The translations under genes were made by a program, and so were the position numbers. Below, in pieces: positions 53,798 through 64,000 of a stretch of 64,000 bases of DNA (the stretch's first letter is position 1; the number at the start of each line of letters is the position of its first letter). The stretch is from Siphonodentalium dalli (Eukaryota > Mollusca > Scaphopoda > Gadilida > Siphonodentaliidae), in the NCBI GenBank assembly GCA_032622095.1, contig CP136067.1, positions 79,386,705 through 79,450,704 of the forward strand. Reading direction: 5' to 3'. The notes below the pieces were generated by a model. It did not search any database. It was not told the origin of the DNA and saw only the letters and a program-made list of their open reading frames with translations.

Positions 53798-53870
53798 CTG
53801 TGTTCTTTGGTCTATCTCCATCCTCGCTTCTCTTATTGCTGCATCAAGCTTCGGACATGGCTTACTCATT
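53798..53870 (-). CDS. Putative PWWP-gene exon (C-terminal helix of domain)
   Basis: Minus-strand exon with acceptor 'tttatttcag|AA' and donor 'ACACAG|gtatag'. The only open frame needs two bases from the previous exon and reads 'KMSKPCPKLDAAIREARMEI' and on to 'DQRTQ'. The exon at 61142-61254 ends in exactly that phase (2), making the junction KKRTK-MSKPC. An amphipathic 'LDAAIREA' helix is what closes a PWWP domain. The intron would be 7.3 kb. The downstream exon was not found. Confidence 0.5.
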
Positions 53871-54454
53871 CTGAAATAAAAATAATATTTAATATCTGAA
53901 ATTTTCTTATGTAACAATTGATGTATGAAAATGCTGTATAAACGCAGACACTTAACAGGTGACAACAGTTTTATTGAAATGAAAATGACTATACAATAGA
54001 AGGGGGAAAACGCTATATTTTGAACTGGATGTTTTCTTCAACTCTTGAGACCACAAGGTCAGCAAGTGAGCTTGACCTTTGCATGTCGGTGAATAAACGA
54101 TTTTTCAGCTGTTCAACGTGTTGTATTATATTATATAAGGTACATGTATCTCACATGAGCTGTATAAAACTGTTTTCATTACTGTTTATTTTGGTATATA
54201 TATTTATAAAATAAACACACATAGATAAACTCATAAAATTACATAATCTTCGTCATAAATAAAAAGATGAAAATCAATTAAAATTTTGTTTTTGAATATG
54301 ACCCATGAGCATATTTGGGCATACCTCCTCCAAAAATCTCTCGGATGACCATTTTCAAAACTTCACAGGTCTGATCCATATATCCAATATGAATGGAATC
54401 AGTTGATATTTGTTCAAGTCATCGAGGTAACGGACATAAAATAACTATAAACTA

Positions 54455-55112
54455 GAGGTGTGACTGTCCCAATGGGACTAAGGATACCCCCCGTGTTTTT
54501 AAAATACTAAGATGTTTCACATGTCAGTAAACATTCAGTTAAAATAATAAAATAACAGTTCGCATTGCAGGTGCACAACCCTAACCTTAATCTTAAACCT
54601 ATTGACTGAAAAATGTAGGAATAAAAAAATTTATGCATGTTGCGAAAATGTTCTAAGTCGAAAAAGGGGAATAACTCCACACAAAAAAGTCGGACAGACA
54701 TCATAATCGCAGGTGCACAGGTTCCCATGGTACTAAATATCAGTGCCAAGATTAAAAAACATTGACCTAAAAATGTAGGAATAAAAGCTCGGACAAAATT
54801 ATGCATGTTGCAAAAAAAATTCTAAGTCGAAAAAGGGGGATAACTCCACCAAAAAATGTCGGACAGACGTCATAATCGCAGGTGCACAGGTTCCCATGGT
54901 ACTAAATATCTGTGCCAAGTTAAAAAAAAATTGACCTAAAAATGTAGGAATTAAAGCTTGGACAAAATTATACATGTTGCAAAAAATTTCTAAGTCGAAA
55001 AAAGGGGGATAACTCCACCAAAAAACGTCCGACAGACGTCATAATCGCAAGTGCACAGGTTCCCATGGTGGTTGATATCTGATTCAAGTATACCCCCCTA
55101 ACTTCGTTACGG
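54455..55112. repeat. Tandem ~190-bp repeat of the 'gggggtataata' family
   Basis: Three units share 'cgaaaaagggg.ataactcc', 'gacagac.tcataatcgcag', 'gtgcacaggttcccatggta' and 'cctaaaaatgtaggaat', starting near 54650, 54828 and 54990. The end is 'cttcgttacgggggtataat'. Confidence 0.8.
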
Positions 55113-56330
55113 GGGTATAATAAAAACAAGTGGCATAACTCTGCTTATAAAGTTGGAGCGGGCCTGATTTTCTGTGTGCAGCTGTCGCATGTGACAATAA
55201 ACTCACAAACCAGAAATTGTATGCCCCACCCCCTCGAGGTCATCTTATCATAATTACCTTATTTATTTACACATTTACCATGGTAGGAAGACAGTCTTGA
55301 CAGATTACTCCATAATATACGACAGAAATCAAAATCAACAAGAGCATCGCTAGGGCGTGGCAAAATACACCCGTGGTAATTTTAAACGAGAGGCCGATCA
55401 CGATCGGCAGATGTTAACCCATCCCTTGACGATAGTAAATTACTATGATCGGAATCATAAATGAGAGTTTTGGTGTTGAATTATAGAGTATACTGTTATG
55501 TACTATTATAGACAAATGTATATAACACAAATTATTGGAATTTATGGATCACTCGCATTTATATAAGAAAATGCACTGGAACAGGATCTGTAATGCTGCA
55601 CCACCACAGCAACCTTGGGTTAAGGTGACCTGGACATGGAATACTTGGGTTAAGATGGTCCAATTTAAGTTTACAATGATAATGTATCAAATTCAACCAA
55701 CAATATAGATCAAGATAAGCCACCTCACAGCTGACCCATTAATATCAATTATATCAATAGCAGAGCTGTCAGCAAATCACAGGAATTATTTATGTTGAAA
55801 GCTGGCATCTCTATTAAATCAATAAAATTTATAATGACCTCAGATCATCTGTAGAGTTATATCTTCAGCTGTGCATGGCAGCAAAGATGTTCAAGTCTAC
55901 TGTTAATATCAGGTGATGTGTATTGTTGAATCTTTATTTTAAATTAGATACCATAGCTCTCTTTATCAGATTATCTGCACATTGGCATAAGAGACATCAG
56001 AAAATAATATAGCCTTATCAATAGCCAAGTAGTCCAAAGGCATGGGATGGAATTGGTGAATTGGATTTAATGTCGCTCCAAACAAATTTACCAGTACATA
56101 ACACAAGATTTTGGACCGATTTAAACAAATTTGGTGTGGTGACTCGGGGTACCCTTGGCAGAGTTATAATGGTGTTAGTTTTTCAAATTTTGTTAACTTA
56201 AAAAAATAATTAGTTTTTAATTATTAAAAAACAAAAAATTATTATATATTTTTTTTCATTTATTTGTTTGTTTTTGTTTGTTTGATTGTTAAATTGAGCA
56301 AGGAATTCATTCTAAATTTTTTTTAAGAGT
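55113..56330. other. No gene recognised
   Basis: A fragment of the 39569 MITE family ('gcatttatataagaaaatgc', 'aatgctgcaccaccacagc') occurs at 55552-55620. Otherwise AT-rich intronic sequence. Confidence 0.45.
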
Positions 56331-57030
56331 GAATATTTTTTTGAAAAAAAGGCCATAACTCAGTTAAAAATAGTTGGATCAAACCCATAATCGAACTCGA
56401 TCTGTCTTTTGTGCTGATAAATTCATATACAAAATTTGGTTCCGATCAGATAGAAAATATTTGAGTTAACGCACCATGTGTAAAGTGTCTACAGACAGAC
56501 AGACGCACATATGCACGATGAGTGGTCAATCCGGACAACGCCACTATGTTTACCATACTATGGTATGGGTAAACATAAAAAGGGTCGTAACTCTGGTGCA
56601 AATTGGTAGCTAAAGTTGTCATCCAGAAACATTAATTGAGCGTAAATTCCAACAATAAGGGCTGTAACTCAGTTGGTGAAAATTGGCGGGCAGAACCCGA
56701 ATTTGAACTTAAACTGTATTTTGTGTTAGTATACCCACATACAAAATTTCATTCCATTCAGTTCAAACTTACTAAAGTTATCATCCAGAAACAAAAAAGC
56801 AAACGGACAGACAGATGGACGGACTAATAACATAATATATCCCGTTTTTTTCAAAATGGGCATATAAAAAGGGGTTGCCGCTGAATAAGGCTCTTTCTAA
56901 GTTCAAGATGTGCATGAAGTGCACAAAGCGGCCACAGGCCTCTAACTCACAAAGGGGACGCAGGCCCCTCTGACACTGAGTCAAGGCTCCCGAAGCTAGT
57001 GTAATATATACGTATATTGGAAATAAAATG
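56331..57030. repeat. Dispersed 'ggccataactcagtt' repeats with PuPy tails
   Basis: Two related units (56340-56530 and 56580-56860) with 'ataactcagtt', 'aaatttggttccgatcaga' or its variant, and 'gacagacagacg' tails. Same superfamily as 54455-55112, 59880-60360 and 61740-62120. Confidence 0.7.
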
Positions 57031-57130
57031 TCCTATCCTATCCTGTCCCGGATTTATGTTTTTTTCTTCAAAAATACTAATGTAGATGCAGAGACATGAT
57101 ACGACAGTAGATTGGAACAAACATATAACT

Positions 57131-57452
57131 TTTAAAATTAAAATTAGTTTTTCCTCAAGGGAAGCCCGAAACTGAACTATATGGATTAGATCTCCGGCCT
57201 TGTGTCAATCAGGAGGGTTAAAATTTTATTGCCATCCGACTCCGCTCACACCGTGCTCAGATTAGTCAGTAGTCACGCATGAATACGCCAAGTATGAATA
57301 CGCCGCATTCTTCTAATTATCTAGTCAGTTTTTTATTTCCGACTTAATCGTGAGATTGCGAGTCGCGGGGTTGGGAATGACACCACCATGGGAGGGATCT
57401 ATGATAGTTCAGTTTCGGGCTTCCCTCAAGGAAAAACTAATTTTAATTAAAA
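57131..57452. mobile_element. ~320-bp MITE with ~50-bp inverted ends
   Basis: Left end 'aaaattagtttttcctcaag' and 'ggaagcccgaaactgaacta' mirrored at 57402-57452. Its interior (57185-57330) matches 60740-60890 in reverse orientation. Confidence 0.7.
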
Positions 57453-57850
57453 AAATTATATTTTTCTGCCAAGGAAAGCCCTTCAACTGAACTATATGGA
57501 TTAGAATGCATGCAAGCCCAGGAGGAGGCACAAGCAATAAAGTTAATTAATATCCAAATTCGATGGGAATGTACTCTTCCGAAACAGATTTCATGTAAAT
57601 GTGATTTAGTCATGAATCGGAATCGGATATGATTATGTTACGTGAAAGAGCTCACAATTCAGAATCCGCCATTGCTCAAACGTGGACCCCCCCCCCCTTG
57701 TTTTTGGAAGAAACATCCCAGGTAGTGCCATATAATTCATGCTAGCGAGACAACCGAGCAAGTATAACTTTTGAAGAGACTTCTTTCCTTCACTTCTTCC
57801 GTCGCTTCATCCTATTCTCTTTGGTATCTTCTTCGATGCTTATGATACAC

Positions 57851-58019
57851 CAGGGAGCAAATTAACTGGTATCGCATCGCAATTTGCTACTGAAATGTGG
57901 ATACCGGTAATAGCGAGGAATTTGTTATATGATGTTATAAAAATGCTATCTATTATATAATAAATCATGTCAATGTGAGATTATTTGCTAATAAAAATTT
58001 CAAAAGTATTTGCTCCCTG
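57851..58019. mobile_element. 169-bp hAT-like MITE, perfect 8-bp target duplication
   Basis: Ends CAGGGAGCAAATTA and AGTATTTGCTCCCTG; octamer TGATACAC at 57843-57850 and 58020-58027. Very short, with no coding capacity. Confidence 0.85.
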
Positions 58020-58199
58020 TGATACACAAACCAGATATAAAAATTATATGCTGCAGATATCATAGCGAGGTATTACAGGTAAGATACTGTCTTTTCTCGT
58101 TGAGGACGATGAGTTCCTAATGCACATGTGCAAGAACTAGGCGGTTTCCGTTAGGAAAGTGCGCTGACACGACGATACAAATGCCTTCATTTTCGTTAT

Positions 58200-58625
58200 G
58201 CTTGTATCGCATCTATTTGACAGATAATCATTGGATATGTGACAATAGACGGAGAAGAGCCATGTCTTGGCCTCTTTGGAAATATATTGGCAGTGGATGT
58301 GCGCAATATAAACGCTGTGCATGTAATCTCGCTTTAGACATGTCACAATACAAATGCAGTCCTTTCTGATATTCGTCAGATAATCATTTGGATATGTGGC
58401 AATAGAAGGAAATGAGTCATGGTTTGGACTCTTTTATGGAAATCGTAAGGGCAGTGGTCATGCGGAATATAAATGTGTTGCATGTAACTGCGCTGCATAC
58501 ATGAGTGAATGCTATTTGGCAGATTATAATTTTGATATATGTGGAAATAGAAGTTAATGAGCCAAGTGATGGACTCTATTGGAAAGACTATTGGCAGTGA
58601 TTCTGGAGCATGTGACAATATTTAT
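58200..58625. repeat. Degenerate tandem repeat, ~140-163-bp unit, three copies
   Basis: 'cagataatcatttggatatg' and 'tggcaatagaaggaaatgag' recur near 58217, 58378 and 58520, with 'gggcagtgg.catgcg.aatata' following. Open frames here are repeat artefacts. Confidence 0.7.
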
Positions 58626-59870
58626 GCTTTCTATTTCACTGTTTGCCGTTATTATTCACTAATGAAAACTGCAAAGTATGTCAGTATTGGGGTGAAAAAT
58701 GTTCACCATATGTAAGCATAGTCAGTTCTGACAGCATACATGAGGCCCTGATACCATATTATTGCCATGTACAATGTATGGAACTATTACGGTGTGCAAT
58801 ACATGTTGCAAACTCATCAATTCCGATGCATATTAGGTTCTACGGTAATATGGCATTGAGGCACTTAAACCATAATATGTCAATGGTACCGAAAAATTGA
58901 ATATATCGACAGGCACTAATGTCTGAGGATAAGAGGTAAGATGTTTCAAGTTGGTGACATCGTCTGATCACAGTCATTACATTACAAAGATTTACAATTC
59001 TAATTACTAACCTGTGGACGGCGTAAATCTTAAATCATCTGGCGGATGATAATAAGGAGAAACATAGATTTAATTGAAATTCAGTGAGATGCTGGCAAGC
59101 CGATAAATCGTTGCAACACCCTGACCATGCCCCTTATGAACAAGGTGCGCCGTATTGAAGACAAAGCTTTCCCTTGTTTACCAAGGTCCCATTGGGTATG
59201 GTTACTTGCCACAAGTAGGCCAGTGTTTGAGCCAATTGTAGCTGGAGTGTTACTACGTTTTCACTTCTTTGCAGTCGTTAATCAATATTTTTAATGAAAA
59301 TTGGTTGTCGTCAAAGCTTCTATATTTATAGTAACAGACAACACACCAATCTGAAGTGTGTTTATATATGGGATAACGAATATAATCTCCCTGCTACTGA
59401 GTGTTAGTAACTATTGTACTGATGATACAATGAGTTAAAGGATATGTAATCGCGATAGACAAGGCAGAATTTTCTAAATACCTTGAAGTAGCTGTAATGT
59501 TTTATTACATTTGCCATGGGTCTAATACAAGACCTCACGTTCATACATACTGGCGGGCGTAAATTCGCAGGTATTGATCGTTAAAACAATGGTACAGATC
59601 GCTCAGTCAAAAGAAATGTCAATTGTCATCTGATAACAAGGACAATCTTTCGGATTTATTCATGTAAATTATTACAAAGGAGACATTGCTGTCCTGTACA
59701 ACTTTCAGCGAACTAACATAGCACTGATAGCAGGTATGATTTGACATTATACGTTATTCACATAGCAACAGAACGTATTAAACAAGTGCACCGCTGGGCG
59801 GAGGTAACGCCCCCGACTGTACAATCAGAGAAACTTTCTGGTTAAGCGCTATAAAAATGCCACATGTTGT
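58626..59870. other. No gene recognised
   Basis: An 85-codon frame at 58643-58900 (+) has no recognisable motif. A possible minus-strand donor CCACAG|gttagt at 59012 is preceded by an in-frame stop, so no exon is called. Confidence 0.4.
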
Positions 59871-59879
59871 TCTATATTA

Positions 59880-60360
59880 GCTTCAAATTTGGTCTGGTGC
59901 CACAAAAATAGAAGGAAAACTGAATTTTCTAAAAAAAACCCAGAATTTTTAAGTCGAAAAAGGGTCATAACTCTCACAAAAATTATCCAATTGAACCGAA
60001 ATTTTACCTTGACCTGTATTGCGATATTGGTAATACACAAAAAAACGGGTTTTGCAAATAAACAAACCAAAATCAAGTTATCATCTGGAAACCAAACAAA
60101 GTAGCAGAAAACTGAATTTTCTAAGTCCAAAAAGGGGCGTAACTCTGGAATAAATGAGCGGACGAAACCGCAGTTATGGGGAAATCTTGTCCCCCCGGCT
60201 GGTCTATTAGCATACCAAAGATCAACTGAATTGAGTTAGCGAAACCAAAGTTATGAGTTGAAACGTTCGTACGGACGGACGGAAGGACGGACGGACGGAC
60301 GGAGGGCTCCACTATATACCCCCAAATCTCCATCGGAGATGGGGGCATAATAAGCGAAGC
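59880..60360. repeat. 'gggggcataataa' dispersed repeat with GGAC tail
   Basis: Units with 'ttctaagtc.aaaaagggg', '.cgtaactctgg' and 'gaaaccaaa', then (GGAC)n at 60270-60302 and 'catcggagatgggggcataa'. Same superfamily as 54455-55112. Confidence 0.75.
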
Positions 60361-61141
60361 GAGTCGACTGAAACACGTGTAGCACGAAAATAGGAGACTT
60401 TGTATACCTTACCACGGTGCGTCCTCAATCGTAAGTTATCACGCCGTATATGTTGCACAAAAATGCAATATTTGGTGTCGCCACATGTAAGCTATGTGCG
60501 TCTTTAGTCATCGACAAGATGTCCTTCTTATTTCTAATTTTTTAGAAGGAACGAAAACACGAAACGAATTACGTATACAAACGAAACAAAAAAGCTTCCG
60601 TTGCCGATGTGAGAAATATTAATTAACAAGCGGGTTCGGACGACAAATAAATTGCAAGTTTGTTATCAACAATAAATATTGAGTCGATAAACTCGCAATT
60701 TCAGAAAGATACTCCCTTAGATAACCATGTCCTGTCGAATCGAGGAGGAAGAAAAAACTGACTAGATAATTAGAAGAATGCGGGATTTACTTGGGCGTAT
60801 TCATGCGTGACTAATCTGAGCACGGTGTGAGCGGAGTCGGACGGCAATAAAATTTTAACCCTCCTGATTGACACAAGGCCGGAGATCTAACCCATATAGT
60901 TCAGTTGAAGGGCTTTCCTTGGCGGAAAAAAGGCCTGGTATTCTAAACAATCTGGGAGTGTAAAAGAAAGCCCTTCTCAATTTAGATAAAGGATAATTGT
61001 CCTCACTTAAAAATCTGGTGAGGCAAAATACAGGCAGATATAGGTGCGACCTAACATTTATCATTATGGCCTTACATATCAAGTCTATGAACTGATTCCA
61101 AATGCTGTAATATTCCCTGTTAACTCGATATTGATACATAC
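60361..61141. other. No gene recognised
   Basis: Holds the right end of the 57455-60930 candidate element. A strong minus-strand donor-like site CACCGTG|gtaagg at 60411 has no convincing exon upstream of it. Confidence 0.4.
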
Positions 61142-61254
61142 TTAGTCCTTTTCTTGGTGAGCTGATTATAGATTTGGAAACCTTCTCCAAGAGTTCTAAG
61201 TGACTTGGGATCAACATATGTAATGGAATCGCTGCCAAACCATTTAACCAAGAG
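61142..61254 (-). CDS. Putative PWWP-domain exon
   Basis: Minus-strand exon with acceptor 'cacttgcag|CTC' and donor 'GGACTAA|gtatgt'; phase 0 in, phase 2 out. It encodes 'LLVKWFGSDSITYVDPKSL' then 'RTLGEGFQIYNQLTKKRTK'. In PWWP domains, which bind methylated histone tails and DNA, the second and third strands read like 'v.WFGd...s.V....L.pL.e', as in DNMT3 and related readers. The first half (the WWP motif) should lie in the preceding exon. A candidate is noted at 63234-63297 but is not secure. It joins in phase to 53798-53870. Confidence 0.55.
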
Positions 61255-61739
61255 CTGCAAGTGAAAAAGAAAGCAATTTAGTTGTTTGTCACCAAACAAG
61301 AAACTTTTAAATTACAACAGAACATGAGATAAGTGATACATTATATAGTCTTCTATATGGCCAACCAAAGTCAATTTCCCAATCTCAGGCAAGCCGGTGT
61401 ATATGCATGGGTGTAAACTTTTAAAAACTATTTTAGTTGGAGAAATGAGAAATTGACTTTGCATGGTCTGACCATAAATTTTGAAACACTGCATATTCTT
61501 ATGTCGGGTATACTGTATAAACCCGTCAGTAAGCCCAGTCTATGTTTTTGCTCCAAAAATAATCATGGGGTGGTTCTCGAAGAGAAGCCCACCCCCTATT
61601 TTAGAACTCAGAGGGCGAGTATACATTGCATTGATGTCAGGTTAATTCTGAATACAGAAGACAACAAGAGCACGGGGCATGGCATAATAGGCCCGTTTCT
61701 GGAGTAGAGTGGGGCAAGGTTTATTTCATTTGTTTGAAA

Positions 61740-62250
61740 CCTTTGACTTAAGACGAAATAATAACAACGCATATCAGGTAAAATCTAAGTCGAAAAAGGG
61801 GCATAACTCATATTCGAACTTGATCTGTATTTTGGGGTGGTAAACTAATATACCAAATTTGGTTCAGTTCAATTGATTCAATCTAAAGTTATCATCCGGA
61901 AACCGCAAATCAGGTAAAATCTGTCGAAAAAGGGACATAACTCAGTCAAAATCATGAGGACGAAACCCATATTCGAACTTGATCTGTATTTTGGGGTGGT
62001 AAACTAACATACCAAATTTGGTTCAGTTCACTCGATTCAATCTCAAGTTATCATCTTGAAAACAAAAGCGGATGGACGATGGATGGACGGACAACCCATT
62101 TACATAATACGACCGTTTTTTCAAACAGGCATACAAAAATTCAGCACATATCCAATGCACTATGAATGCAAACTGAGATTTTGTATGTGGCGGTCCTCGA
62201 AGGTAAGCCCAGTTTTTGGGTAAAAACAATTCAGGGGACCCTGAAAACAG
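61740..62250. repeat. Duplicated 'gggacataactcagtc' repeat
   Basis: Two units (about 61775-61925 and 61915-62060) share 'tattcgaacttgatctgtat', 'tttggggtggtaaactaa' and 'accaaatttggttcagttca', followed by a 'ggatggacgg' tail and 'acaggcatacaaaa'. Confidence 0.75.
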
Positions 62251-62359
62251 CAAGATAGATTACTACCTATTGTAATTAAATGCCCACCAATGTGACCATA
62301 CCACGCTTACCAATTTTATATGTTAGATGATAGTGGTGTACAATATGAAGAAAAACACA

Positions 62360-62440
62360 CTACAATGTGATAGGAATTTCTTTCCTCATCTCAAATGGAT
62401 CCTCCATGATGACAGGTCTATCAACTTCATTAGCTAAGGC
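62360..62440 (-). CDS. Putative terminal exon, unknown protein
   Basis: Minus-strand exon with acceptor 'ttttttgttag|GCC' and an in-frame TAG. Reads 'ALANEVDRPVIMEDPFEMRK' then 'EIPITL' and stop. It continues the frame of the exon at 62768-62911 (donor CCAGAG|gtaaag, phase 0). Together they give 74 residues with protein-like composition. I do not recognise the family. Its relation to the PWWP exons, further downstream on the same strand, is unclear: it may be an alternative 3' exon or another gene. Confidence 0.45.
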   Translation of the reverse strand, partial: ALANEVDRPVIMEDPFEMRKEIPITL

Positions 62441-62607
62441 CTAACAAAAAAAGACGTTTGTTTCCACTAACACGACCGACCCTATTTAAAAGCGCCGAGT
62501 CTAAACTTTTTATTGCGATTGAAAAACTGACTTAAAAAAAATAATGGTATCTGTGAATGTTTCACGCATTTAACATAGATAAAAGCACGGCGGTCGCTTC
62601 CGGTGGA

Positions 62608-63034
62608 AATATAATATTTTTTTACCCAAAATATGTATCTCCTATAATAAATATCTTGGACACTGAATGAACTAATGGTTATATATTTCTTGCCTGCAAG
62701 ATCATAGAAGTCGTTTTAAAAATCGGTACGGAGTACCTACAGTACACGCACTGTCAAACAACTTTACCTCTGGACCAATCGTAGGGAGTCCTTTCGCTAT
62801 AGAAGCGAATGACAAGTAAGATTCGATCCTTTTAATTTCTTCCTCCTGTGTGTTTGATGCGTTTGACCGAGTGCGCGGGGCGGGAATGTTGATCCCAACT
62901 GGGAGGGCCCTCTGTGTTCAGTGTCCAAGATATTTATTATAGGAGATACATATTTTGGGTAAAAAAATATTATATCTCCGTCAAATACATGTATATCTTG
63001 GACACTGAATGAACTAATGGTTATAATTAGAATT
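62608..63034. repeat. Inverted plus direct repeats around the putative exon
   Basis: 'acccaaaatatgtatctcct' through 'atatcttggacactgaa' (62620-62670) is mirrored at 62918-62968, and 'cttggacactgaatgaacta' recurs in direct orientation at 62653 and 62996. Arms are nearly identical over ~60 bp. Confidence 0.75.
62768..62911 (-). CDS. Putative internal exon, unknown protein
   Basis: Minus strand, 48 codons open, donor CCAGAG|gtaaag, possible acceptor 'gaacacag|AGG'. It includes 'NTQEEEIKRIESYLSFASIA' followed by 'KGLPTIGPE'. The acceptor lacks a pyrimidine tract and falls at the edge of an inverted repeat (62613-62668 and 62920-62975), so the 5' boundary is uncertain. It is in phase with 62360-62440. 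Confidence 0.45.
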
Positions 63035-64000
63035 CTTGAAGAGGAGGAGGCCACGAGGCAGATAATCCGACTATGTCCATGAAACCCGCCTGCTGAAGCA
63101 GAAAAGACCTGCATCCTGTACCAAAAAGATTTCTTGGTAGACATGTGCCAAAAAAATAGATCATTGTGTCCCATATGCAGTTGCTCAGATAAACCCAAAA
63201 CAACTGAGCCTCCTAAAAGGAAACAACACGTACCTCATGTGCCCTAATGATCACAGGGTGAAGGTGTCCAGGACAAACATTGGTCATAGGCCAGGGAGAT
63301 AACTCATTCGTTCATGTTCCTAATAGGATAAAGGAACCTACCCCGACCGAGAGACCCAGGGGAGATATGAGAAACCGTTGGGCCGAGACCAATGGGGGGA
63401 CCAGGGATCCACCAGGAAAACATGACTGAGTTGAGCACTGGAAATCATGTCCATGGAAAGAAAAAACATACACATAAGGGAGGGGACCAAGATGGAAAGA
63501 TTGCCTGCCTCTGGTACACCAAGCCAAGTAACTGGAAATTGAAGTGTACGGTCAACCAAGGAGAGGAACTAATACCGCTAATGGAACACTGTCTGATCAT
63601 ACGGCCAATCGGTGATGCAATGAACCGGCCTGCATGGTTTCAAAATAAATGTGGAACTGAGTTTAATATCGTTCGTCAGGTGGTGAAATAGGGAACCCAT
63701 ACCGTAGGTTAGCAGAAAGTTACAAAAACTGTGATAACCCGCCAACTGGCATGCTCAAGCACCGATGGGCATGCGGCAATAATTGAGAAATGTCGCAAAG
63801 GTGAGAATCGGAGATCGCTAAATCTGATTAGAATTAGAATCACGCCTGCCCAGTGATGTAAACACTCGACCCGAGTGATAACATAGAATAGGAAAATATT
63901 CTTGGTTCAAAGTCGGTGCTGTGACAAATACGATAACAAAATGGACTACATGCATGACACCTAGACACCCATGAAATGCTGATACGCTATATGATGAAAT
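63035..64000. other. No gene firmly recognised
   Basis: Plus-strand frames (63392-63691 and fragments at 63030-63230) show no known motif. On the minus strand, 63297-63234 reads 'SPWPMTNVCPGHLHPVIIRA' then 'HE' before a strong donor GAG|gtacgt in phase 0. It is listed as an observation only, because no good acceptor precedes it. Confidence 0.35.

Larger units (their letters stand above)
57455..60930. mobile_element. Possible 3.5 kb element with matching inverted ends
   Basis: 'gccaaggaaagcccttcaac' then 'tgaactatatggattag' at 57473-57512 is mirrored at 60887-60926. The right end also carries ~150 bp homologous to the interior of the adjacent 320-bp MITE. No coding content was found between. 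It may be a real composite or simply two solo MITE ends. Confidence 0.45.

Noticed and set aside
54315-54413. Minus-strand segment reading 'MDQTCEVLKMVIREIFGG' before a gtatgc donor
   Set aside because: Its exit phase does not fit the next exon found, no acceptor precedes it, and the text resembles mollusc-type dispersed repeats of the neighbouring family.
57780-57850. Minus-strand frame ending 'ENRMKRRKK' and stop
   Set aside because: Nuclear-signal-like, but no convincing acceptor, and the frame is broken by the hAT MITE at 57851. Too short to support.

Overview
The window looks like nuclear DNA of an invertebrate animal, most likely a lophotrochozoan and probably a mollusc. The coding potential is split into short exons with GT/AG splice sites inside long AT-rich introns. 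The rest is a dense mixture of LINE tails, MITEs, foldback elements and tandem arrays. The mollusc guess rests on familiar-looking repeat motifs (the 'cgaaaaaggg..ataactc' and 'gggggtataata' families, CAAGGTCA arrays) and was not tested by any search.

The left half (about 6.1-35.0 kb, + strand) is one microsomal cytochrome P450 gene of CYP2-clan type. Four coding exons (11434-11794, 18858-19382, 31400-31828, 34733-34956) join in matching phase 1 into an open frame of 512 residues. A second, nearly identical first exon lies at 6685-7045 inside a ~1.4 kb direct duplication, so two alternative promoters/first exons are possible. The haem-binding cysteine loop, ExxR and WxxxR are intact. The I-helix oxygen-activation motif and the PERF motif are not. 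The gene is either an atypical P450 or one that is decaying.

Intron 1 holds an oppositely oriented, intronless 567-residue gene: a C2H2 finger, a viral A32/packaging-type P-loop ATPase and a second zinc finger. It lies inside a 5.4 kb segment bounded by a perfect 23-bp inverted repeat, beside a 361-bp (GGC)n-cored palindrome. It looks like a virus-like or transposon gene. Intron 2 carries a LINE tail, an eight-unit dimeric tandem array, a TTAA-flanked inverted-repeat element and a palindromic 21-bp minisatellite. Intron 3 carries a 1.29 kb foldback transposon with ~640-bp arms, 5-bp target duplications and a neighbouring empty site.

The right half (36-64 kb) is mostly intergenic or intronic. 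It contains a LINE tail disrupted by a hairpin, a CCCTTT..AAAGGG family of TTAA-flanked MITEs, three hAT-like elements with 8-bp target duplications, and TA-flanked hairpins. Minus-strand exons at 61142-61254 and 53798-53870 join in phase to give the second half of a PWWP-like chromatin-reader domain. Two further minus-strand exons at 62360-62911 are in phase with each other. No tRNA, rRNA, CRISPR array or prokaryotic-type operon was seen.
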